From positions 1 to 13,715 of the forward strand of contig JASJAL010000260.1 in assembly GCA_030067055.1 (NCBI GenBank): 13,715 bases of DNA, given 5' to 3'. Both the position numbers and the translations under genes were made by a program. This stretch comes from Kiloniellales bacterium. GTDB taxonomy: Bacteria > Pseudomonadota > Alphaproteobacteria > Kiloniellales > JAKSBE01. Below the pieces are notes generated by a model. That model was not told the origin of the DNA and did not search any database. It saw only the letters and a program-made list of their open reading frames with translations. Below are positions 8,218 through 13,715 of the stretch, one piece after another; position 1 is the stretch's first letter, and every line of letters begins with the position of its first letter.

Positions 8218-10140
8218 TTGGACCTGAGAAACGCCGATCAGGGCCGCTACAAGCTCTTCACCCGCCGTGCGGCACTGGTCGCCGGCGGGCAGTCGCTGCT
8301 CTTCGCGGCGCTCGCCGGCCGTCTCTACTACCTCCAGGTTCTGGAGGCGGACCGCTACGCGACGCTGGCCGAGGACAACCGGATCAACCTGCGCCTGCTG
8401 CCGCCGCCGCGCGGGCGGCTGTTCGACCGCCTCGGCACCGAGGTCGCGATCAACGAGCGCAACTACCGGGTGGTGCTGGTCGCCGAGCGGGCCGGCGACG
8501 TCGCCGAGACCCTGGCTTCCCTCGACCGGATCGTCGACATCTCCGAGGACGACCACAAGCGGATCCGCAAGGAACTGCGGCGCAAGCGCGCCTTCGTCCC
8601 GGTCACGGTGCGGGACAACCTGAGCTGGGAAGAGGTCAGCCGGATCGAGCTCAACGCCCCCGACCTGCCGGGTGCCGGGATCGAGATCGGCCAGGTCCGG
8701 CACTATCCACATGGTCCGGCGATGTCCCAGGTTCTCGGCTATGTCGCGCCGGTTTCCGAAAACGAGGTGAACGACGACCCGCTGCTCCAGCAGCCGGGCT
8801 TCCGGATCGGCAAGAGCGGGGTCGAGAAGACCTACGACCTCGATCTGCGAGGCGCCGCGGGGCGGAGCCATGTCGAGGTCAACGCCTTCGGCCGGATCAT
8901 GCAGGAGGTCGAACGCGAGGAAGCGACCTCCGGCAAGGACATGATGCTGACCATCGACGCCGAGCTGCAGCAGTACGTCTACCATCGGCTCAGCACCGAG
9001 CGCAGCGCCTCGGCCGTGGTCATGGACATCCACTCGGGCGAGATATACGCCCTGGCCTCCTGGCCCGGTTTCGATCCCAATGAATTTCACGTCGGCATCA
9101 CCTCGAAGCGCTGGCGCGAACTGACCACCGACCCGCTGTCGCCGCTGTCCAACAAGGCGATCACGGGGCTCTATGCGCCCGGGTCTACCTTCAAGGTCCT
9201 GGTCGCACTGGCGGCCCTGGAGGCCGGCATCAGTCCGGATGAGCGCTTCGTCTGCCGCAACGAATGGCGGCTCGGCCGGGCGCTGTTCCATTGCTGGAAA
9301 AAGAAGCCCGGACACGGCGCAATGGACATGCGGGACGCCATCAAGCAATCCTGCGACATCTACTTCTACAACGTCGCCAAGCAGCTGGGGATCGACCGCA
9401 TCGCCGACATGGCGGTGCGCTTCGGACTCGGCAACGCGAACGGCATCGATCTGCCCAACGAGCGCAGCGGCCTGATCCCGACCCGGGCCTGGAAGCTGGG
9501 TGCCATCGGCGAGCCCTGGCAGGGCGGCGAGACCGTGATCACGGCGATCGGCCAGGGCTTCGTCCTGACCACGCCCCTGCAGCTTGCGACCATGACCGCA
9601 CGCCTGGCCAACGGCGGCTTCGCGGTGACACCGCACGTGATGCGGGCCGCCGTGCCGGATCCGGTGGTCCAGCCTGAAGGCGAGGAAGCTGTGTCGCCCT
9701 ACGGCTATCCGTCGATCGGGATCCCGCAGCACCACCTGGAACGAGTGCTGGAAGCCATGGACGCCGTCGTCAACGAGTGGCGCGGTACCGCCTACGGCAA
9801 GCGCATCGAGATCGAGGGCCAGGAGATGGCGGGCAAGACCGGGACCTCGCAGGTGCGCCGGATCACCCTCAAGGAGCGCCGGGCCGGCGTGAAGAAGAAC
9901 GAGGAGAAGCCCTGGCGCTTCCGCGACCACGCCCTCTTCGTCAGTTTCGCCCCGGTCCACAAGCCCCAGTACGCCTGCGCCATCGTGGTCGAGCACGGTG
10001 GCGGCGGGTCCAAGACCGCGGCCCCGATCGCCAAGGACATCCTGCTGGAGACCCAGAAGCGCAACCCGGCCGGGCTGGTGACCCCGGACGTCGCCGATGC
10101 CCCGATGCCGGCGCACAAGCCCAAGGAAAAGAGCGGCTAG
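8218..10140 (+). CDS. mrdA: Penicillin-binding protein 2 (elongasome transpeptidase)
   Basis: Class B penicillin-binding protein that cross-links new peptidoglycan during cell elongation; anchored in the inner membrane with its catalytic domain in the periplasm. It has 640 residues: a membrane anchor at about 18-36, the PPPRGRLFDRLG pedestal motif at 62-73, a dimerisation/non-catalytic domain, then the transpeptidase domain. The active-site motifs are S323-T-F-K326, S378-C-D380 (SxD in place of SxN, normal for PBP2) and K540-T-G542. The start is TTG 8218 with tgagga (8206-8211) six bases upstream; the ribosome site overlaps the mreD stop. The stop codon is 4 bases before rodA. It is the expected partner of RodA and target of mecillinam-like beta-lactams. 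Confidence 0.97.
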   Translation: MDLRNADQGRYKLFTRRAALVAGGQSLLFAALAGRLYYLQVLEADRYATLAEDNRINLRLLPPPRGRLFDRLGTEVAINERNYRVVLVAERAGDVAETLASLDRIVDISEDDHKRIRKELRRKRAFVPVTVRDNLSWEEVSRIELNAPDLPGAGIEIGQVRHYPHGPAMSQVLGYVAPVSENEVNDDPLLQQPGFRIGKSGVEKTYDLDLRGAAGRSHVEVNAFGRIMQEVEREEATSGKDMMLTIDAELQQYVYHRLSTERSASAVVMDIHSGEIYALASWPGFDPNEFHVGITSKRWRELTTDPLSPLSNKAITGLYAPGSTFKVLVALAALEAGISPDERFVCRNEWRLGRALFHCWKKKPGHGAMDMRDAIKQSCDIYFYNVAKQLGIDRIADMAVRFGLGNANGIDLPNERSGLIPTRAWKLGAIGEPWQGGETVITAIGQGFVLTTPLQLATMTARLANGGFAVTPHVMRAAVPDPVVQPEGEEAVSPYGYPSIGIPQHHLERVLEAMDAVVNEWRGTAYGKRIEIEGQEMAGKTGTSQVRRITLKERRAGVKKNEEKPWRFRDHALFVSFAPVHKPQYACAIVVEHGGGGSKTAAPIAKDILLETQKRNPAGLVTPDVADAPMPAHKPKEKSG

Positions 10141-10144
10141 GGCG

Positions 10145-11302
10145 ATGGCACTCGGATACTCCTCCTTCCGGCGCAACGTCGACCTGAGCCTGAGTCAGAA
10201 GATCCTGCAGGTCAATTGGGGCCTGGTCCTGACCGTCGCCGTGATCGGCGCGTTGGGCGTGGTCATGCTCTATTCGGCCGCCCAGGGGAGCATGGATCCC
10301 TGGGCCTCGCGCCAGCTGATCCGGCTCTTCGCCGGCCTGCTTTTGATGCTGGCGCTGGCGCTGGTCGATATCCGGGTCTGGTTCCGCTACGCCTACCTGA
10401 TCTACTTCGCCACCCTGGCCATGCTCCTCGCGGTCGAGCTGGGCGGCTCGATCGGCATGGGCGCCCAGCGCTGGCTCAATCTGGGCTTTGTCCAGATCCA
10501 GCCTTCCGAGATCATGAAGTTGGCCCTGATCCTGGCCCTGGCCCGCTATTTCCACGGCCTCAGCCAGGAGGACGTCGGACGCCCGCATTTCCTCCTGCTG
10601 CCCCTGCTGCTGATCTTCGCCGGGGCCGGGCTGGTCCTCAAGCAGCCCGACCTAGGCACCGCCGGGGTGCTGATCCTGATCGGCGGTGCGCTGTTCTTCG
10701 CGGCCGGCGTCCGGCTCTGGAAGTTCGCCGTGGTCCTGGTCGGGGGACTGTCGGCGATCCCGATCGCCTGGCAGTTCCTGCACGAATACCAGCGTGCGCG
10801 GATCAAGACCTTCCTCGATCCGGAGCGCGATCCCCTGGGGGCCGGCTATCACATCCTGCAGTCCAAGATCGCCCTGGGGTCCGGCGGCATGGGCGGCCGC
10901 GGCTTCCTCCAGGGCTCGCAGAGCTACCTGAATTTCCTCCCGGAGAAGCACACCGACTTCATCTTCACCATGCTCGCCGAGGAGTTCGGCCTGGTCGGCG
11001 CCCTCGCCGTGCTCGGCCTGTTCCTGGTGATCCTGGCCTACGGACTGGCGATCTCGCTCCGGGCCCGCAACCACTTCGGCCGCCTGCTGGCCCTGGGGAT
11101 CACCTGCCACGTCTTCCTCTACGTTTTCATCAACGTCGCCATGGTCACTGGCCTGATCCCGGTGGTCGGCGTGCCGCTGCCCCTGATCTCCTACGGCGGT
11201 ACCGCCCTGCTGGCGGTGATGTGCAGCCTCGGCATCCTGATGTCGGTCTACGTCCACCGTGACATCCGGATCTCGCGCCGCGGCCTGCAGGGCGAGGAAT
11301 AG
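10145..11302 (+). CDS. rodA: Peptidoglycan glycosyltransferase RodA (SEDS family)
   Basis: Polytopic inner-membrane enzyme that polymerises lipid II into glycan strands, working as a pair with PBP2. The 385-residue protein has about ten membrane spans. The catalytic-region motif LPEKHTDF is present with D271 as the conserved acidic residue. Other family marks are QRWLNLGFVQIQPSE, the QPDLGTA motif, GYHILQSKIALGSGG and the C-terminal PLISYGGTALL. I chose ATG 10145, directly after the mrdA stop, rather than ATG 10097, which would overlap mrdA and add a non-conserved basic stretch. The gene is last in the mreC-mreD-mrdA-rodA block and is followed by a good hairpin. Confidence 0.97.
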   Translation: MALGYSSFRRNVDLSLSQKILQVNWGLVLTVAVIGALGVVMLYSAAQGSMDPWASRQLIRLFAGLLLMLALALVDIRVWFRYAYLIYFATLAMLLAVELGGSIGMGAQRWLNLGFVQIQPSEIMKLALILALARYFHGLSQEDVGRPHFLLLPLLLIFAGAGLVLKQPDLGTAGVLILIGGALFFAAGVRLWKFAVVLVGGLSAIPIAWQFLHEYQRARIKTFLDPERDPLGAGYHILQSKIALGSGGMGGRGFLQGSQSYLNFLPEKHTDFIFTMLAEEFGLVGALAVLGLFLVILAYGLAISLRARNHFGRLLALGITCHVFLYVFINVAMVTGLIPVVGVPLPLISYGGTALLAVMCSLGILMSVYVHRDIRISRRGLQGEE

Positions 11303-11339
11303 ACGGCCCGGATGTCGAGCCACGGCTACGTCGGGCCGT
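11303..11339 (+). terminator. Terminator-like hairpin after rodA
   Basis: acggcccg (11303-11310) and cgggccgt (11332-11339) form an exact 8-bp stem immediately after the rodA stop. The large loop holds an inner stem, agcc 11320-11323 with ggct 11326-11329. Only tt follows, so the T-tract is poor; the position supports the end of the mre operon. Confidence 0.5.
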
Positions 11340-11367
11340 TCCAGGGTCGAAAATCGGGCTTTCGGGC

Positions 11368-11396
11368 TTCCCAAAGCGGCCCGGACTTGCTATCTA
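11368..11396 (+). promoter_or_regulatory. Candidate tRNA-Lys promoter
   Basis: TTCCCA (11368-11373) and TATCTA (11391-11396) are 17 bases apart, and the tRNA begins 16 bases after the -10. The spacing suits a tRNA promoter; the -35 match is weak. Confidence 0.35.
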
Positions 11397-11411
11397 CCCG
11401 GCCTCAGTGTG

Positions 11412-11487
<76 letters not shown>

Positions 11488-11555
11488 AACCCCGGATCCC
11501 CAACACGCGAATGCTCTGACGCCGCTCTGCGGCCGGAGCCGGTTGGAGGTGTGTC

Positions 11556-11597
11556 ATGCGCAAGAACATCCCATACGAGGCCCAGGCCTCCTTTTGA
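11556..11597 (+). CDS. Possible 13-codon mini-ORF upstream of SEC-C gene
   Basis: ATG 11556 to TGA 11595-11597 encodes [14 protein letters not shown] good ribosome site, ggagg (11545-11549), sits six bases upstream. It stops 4 bases before the SEC-C ATG at 11602, which has only gagg almost touching its start, so coupled translation is possible. Its last codons overlap a small hairpin, gaggcc 11577-11582 with ggcctc 11585-11590, followed by cttttg. I do not recognise the peptide; it could be fortuitous. Confidence 0.3.
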   Translation: MRKNIPYEAQASF

Positions 11598-11601
11598 GGT
11601 C

Positions 11602-11797
11602 ATGAGCAAGCGCCGCAAATCGTACCCGTCGGAGACGCGGGTCAAGCGCGGCGACCAGGTGGTGCACGGCGATGTCGAGCTGGTCGAGAAGCTCGGCCGC
11701 AAGGACCCGTGCCCCTGCGGCTCCGGCCGCTCCTTTCAAACGCTGCTGCCTGAAGTCGGGCCGCTACGACGGCGCCGAACGCGCCCACTATTTTTAG
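11602..11797 (+). pseudogene. SEC-C zinc-motif protein, frameshifted
   Basis: The frame from ATG 11602 reads [18 protein letters not shown] and on to [12 protein letters not shown], the first half of a SEC-C zinc motif. It then loses the expected sequence at a run of three T (11734-11736). Removing one T restores FKRCC and a sensible end, [15 protein letters not shown], with a TAG stop at 11795-11797, giving a 64-residue protein with C37, C39, C48 and C49 as metal ligands. Short SEC-C proteins of this size are common in alphaproteobacteria; their exact role is unclear. As it stands the frame runs on to about 11910 with unrelated residues. The 3' half is repeated at the end of the window with the same extra T, so a simple read error at one place is less likely; the gene is probably broken, or both copies come from an assembly problem. 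Confidence 0.8.
11708..11789 (+). repeat. Direct repeat, copy 1 (SEC-C 3' half)
   Basis: These 82 bases match 13634-13715 with one mismatch (C at 11723, T at 13649). Homology begins inside the SEC-C gene at cgtgcccctgcgg. The right boundary is unknown because copy 2 is cut by the window end. Confidence 0.95.
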
Positions 11798-11817
11798 GGA
11801 GCGGTGATGGGCCATCC

Positions 11818-11865
11818 GGGGATACGACACGTCAGCGTCTGACGGCGAAATGCGTTTGTATCCCC
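11818..11865. terminator. Nested inverted repeat, possible bidirectional terminator
   Basis: Outer arms ggggatac (11818-11825) and gtatcccc (11858-11865) enclose a perfect inner hairpin, cgtcag-cgt-ctgacg (11830-11844). A further small hairpin, cggcg-atg-cgccg, lies at 11888-11900. The site sits between the plus-strand SEC-C remnant and the end of the minus-strand membrane gene, so a bidirectional terminator is plausible. No long T-tract is present on either side, and a mobile-element end is the alternative. Confidence 0.4.
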
Positions 11866-11945
11866 AGAGATCGACCTCGGATCCCAGCGGCGATGCGCCG
11901 ACATACATGATAGCAGAGGAGAATGCCGCCTCGATGAAGTCGGAG

Positions 11946-13487
11946 CTACGAACCGGCCGGCTCTGATATGGACAAAACCGTTCCGTCCGATTGAAAGATC
12001 TCGATCCTAGTGATCGCTGGCATGTCCGGAAAGACGGGCCTGATGGTCACCAATATCGCCAGACAAGCAGCCCGCGTGCGAGCCTTCTCAAGCAATGTGG
12101 CGGCGCTCTGATTTTCGTATATGTCGCGAGCGAACAGCAGATTCAGATAGCCTCGTGTCTTTCCGGTTGTTCCGTAAATCGCACAATCGGTATTCGGCTG
12201 ATCGTTCAGTGAGGCGACCAGTTCGTCATTCCTGGCCGCGGCAGGAGCCCAGGGTGAATAGTCATCCCTTTGGTCAATGAACAGCATGATGTTTGCCGCG
12301 ATGATCGCGGGCACGGCGGCCGTGGTAGCTGGCCATCGGGCCACTGCGACACCGAGCGCCAGCAGCAGCGGCACCGCGACCTTCAGCCTTGCATATGAGA
12401 ACTCTGCTGCGTGCTGAGCCATCAGGAGGTTTTCCAGCAATGGGAAACCGGCGAGGCCTAGGATCAGAAGCACTATCCGGCGTTGAGCGAGGGGTAGCCG
12501 GCCAGCCGCCAGGACAGCGAGAATGCCCAGCGGCAGAAGTGGACCCACCGATCTCCAATACCCGACGACAACATCCGCACTCAGCCCCAGGGCATCTCGC
12601 CCGAAGCTGCGGGCCGTCGCGCGGTGCCCAAGCGCGCTCAGTGTTTCCTCGATGCCGGCTGCCAGGAAATAGTGCCCAAGCGTCATTGCCAGCGCGAGGA
12701 CGCTGGCCAAAACGATCGAGATGGGCAGTCGGGCGCGTTGCCGCTCCAGCAGAAGCACCACCGCAAGGCCACAGTTGAAGACATAGCCGGTCCATTCAAG
12801 GAGCGGAAACAGAAGACACAACACCAGAATTGGTGCTTCCTCCCAAGGGCGCGCTTGATCGGTGAGTTGCCGGTACCCGAGCCAGCAGGCGAGAATGAAT
12901 ACGACCTGGCTCGGTGAATGCGCCCAGTAGACCGGCCCGTGCGCGTGCAGAGGCTCGCGAAGGAAGAGGTAAGTTACTGAAACGGCGATGAAAGCCAGCC
13001 AGGAGCGATGTTCGTCGCCCGTCGTATGAACAGCGAGGCCACGCGCCAGGAGGCCGAGTCCAATTGCTGCAACGAGTCCCAAGATGCTGTTGAGGACCGC
13101 CAGCGACAATACGTTCAGAGGCGCCCCGACAACCGTCAGAATGGAAAATGGAAGCAGGAACCCAAGCGGCGGGAAGGATGTATAGACATAGGCGCCATCA
13201 GTGGTCGGGATCGTAGCCCCCCATCGGATGTCGTTTCCCGGCTCCGGCGCGAGCGTGACGGTCGGTAGGTACCAGTGGGACCCGGGCGGAGAACTTGCGA
13301 GTGCTTCCATAGTCCAAAGAACATGATAAGTCGCCTGCAGGCTTTCGGCTCCGGCGCCGGATTTGAACCCATCAATTCGCCAGAACAGCGTCAGTGCATA
13401 GGCGATAAGCACACAAACGACAGCGAAGAAGCCGAAGCTCGGCATTCGGTTGATCTTTCGGAACGAGTGTCCTTGAAGTGCTAGCAT
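11946..13487 (-). CDS. Polytopic membrane protein, possible GT-C glycosyltransferase
   Basis: Inner-membrane protein of 513 residues with about twelve hydrophobic segments (first at 17-36, last near 387-404) and a soluble C-terminal tail of about 110 residues. The overall plan, one membrane segment followed by a loop with acidic residues (RIDGFKSGAGAE, 37-48), then YVYTSFPPLGFLLPF (100-114), resembles GT-C / family 39-like glycosyltransferases, which use lipid-linked sugars. I cannot place it in a named family. A HAHGPVYWAHSPSQ stretch (181-194) is notable. I chose ATG 13487 because aggggcg sits just upstream; a TTG at 13499 would add four residues. The codons contain more A/T-ending triplets than the neighbouring chromosomal genes, and it is the only minus-strand gene here, between copies of a direct repeat, which suggests acquisition by transfer. 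Confidence 0.7.
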   Translation of the reverse strand: MLALQGHSFRKINRMPSFGFFAVVCVLIAYALTLFWRIDGFKSGAGAESLQATYHVLWTMEALASSPPGSHWYLPTVTLAPEPGNDIRWGATIPTTDGAYVYTSFPPLGFLLPFSILTVVGAPLNVLSLAVLNSILGLVAAIGLGLLARGLAVHTTGDEHRSWLAFIAVSVTYLFLREPLHAHGPVYWAHSPSQVVFILACWLGYRQLTDQARPWEEAPILVLCLLFPLLEWTGYVFNCGLAVVLLLERQRARLPISIVLASVLALAMTLGHYFLAAGIEETLSALGHRATARSFGRDALGLSADVVVGYWRSVGPLLPLGILAVLAAGRLPLAQRRIVLLILGLAGFPLLENLLMAQHAAEFSYARLKVAVPLLLALGVAVARWPATTAAVPAIIAANIMLFIDQRDDYSPWAPAAARNDELVASLNDQPNTDCAIYGTTGKTRGYLNLLFARDIYENQSAATLLEKARTRAACLAILVTIRPVFPDMPAITRIEIFQSDGTVLSISEPAGS

Positions 13488-13536
13488 TTCGCCCCTCAAA
13501 ACCTGGACATTAGGCCAACCGGAAGCACGACTGATG

Positions 13537-13567
13537 CTTGTACGCCGATTCCCGTCTTGCGTACGAG
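13537..13567. promoter_or_regulatory. Inverted repeat upstream of membrane protein gene
   Basis: cttgtacgc (13537-13545) and gcgtacgag (13559-13567) are complementary in 8 of 9 positions, with a 13-base spacer. The site lies 50-80 bases before the minus-strand start and could be an operator. A tandem gattacg pair follows nearby at about 13573-13586. No clear promoter elements were identified. Confidence 0.3.
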
Positions 13568-13633
13568 CCTGCGATTACGGATTACGGTGATAGTCTATGA
13601 AGTCCCTAATTGGTTTGTCGGCTACGCATCGCG

Positions 13634-13715
13634 CGTGCCCCTGCGGCTTCGGCCGCTCCTTTCAAACGCTGCTGCCTGAAGTCGGGCCGCTACGACGGCG
13701 CCGAACGCGCCCACT
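13634..13715 (+). repeat. Direct repeat, copy 2 (SEC-C 3' half, cut by window end)
   Basis: It matches 11708-11789 with one substitution, which changes the SEC-C motif glycine-serine-glycine to glycine-phenylalanine-glycine if translated. The bases before 13634 are unrelated to the SEC-C 5' half, so this is a partial copy. It carries the same extra T as copy 1. Confidence 0.95.

Noticed and set aside
8044..10176. Long minus-strand open frame opposite mrdA
   Set aside because: It is antisense to a fully recognisable PBP2 and arises from the high GC content; the translation has no recognisable domain.

Overview
The window looks like chromosomal DNA of a GC-rich alphaproteobacterium, most likely Rhodospirillales-like. 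The evidence is the strong G/C bias at third codon positions, the gene order ilvC - leuA - mreB - mreC - mreD - mrdA - rodA, and a short palindrome of the type common between alphaproteobacterial genes. The taxonomic call is inference from gene content; no database was searched.

Layout. Positions 1-504 hold no confident gene but contain two large adjacent hairpins. Positions 505-1467 encode a two-domain protein of the SUKH (SMI1/KNR4) type with a DUF6882-like C-terminal half. Positions 1583-5482 are a branched-chain amino acid block: ilvC (ketol-acid reductoisomerase), a phytanoyl-CoA dioxygenase family gene, then leuA (2-isopropylmalate synthase). leuA is preceded by a 37-codon leader reading frame ending in a run of leucine codons and by competing hairpins, which looks like a leucine attenuator. 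Positions 5646-11302 are the rod-shape (elongasome) cluster: mreB, then mreC-mreD-mrdA-rodA packed tightly enough to be one operon. mreC and mrdA start with TTG and mreD with GTG. A tRNA-Lys(CTT) gene follows at 11412-11487.

The right end (about 11500-13715) differs. Just after the tRNA lies a small SEC-C zinc-motif gene carrying a one-base frameshift. The last 82 bases of the window repeat the 3' half of that gene, including the frameshift, with one mismatch. Between the two copies, on the minus strand, lies a polytopic membrane protein gene, possibly a GT-C type glycosyltransferase, with more A/T-containing codons than its neighbours. This looks like a segment inserted next to a tRNA and flanked by a long direct repeat.

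How the genes fit together: ilvC and leuA supply valine, leucine and isoleucine. MreB filaments, MreC, MreD, PBP2 (mrdA) and the glycan polymerase RodA form the machine for lateral wall growth. The clearest unusual points are the leuA leader, the hairpin array at the left end, the SUKH fusion protein, and the repeat-flanked segment at the right end. I did not find convincing evidence of a wholly new multigene system.
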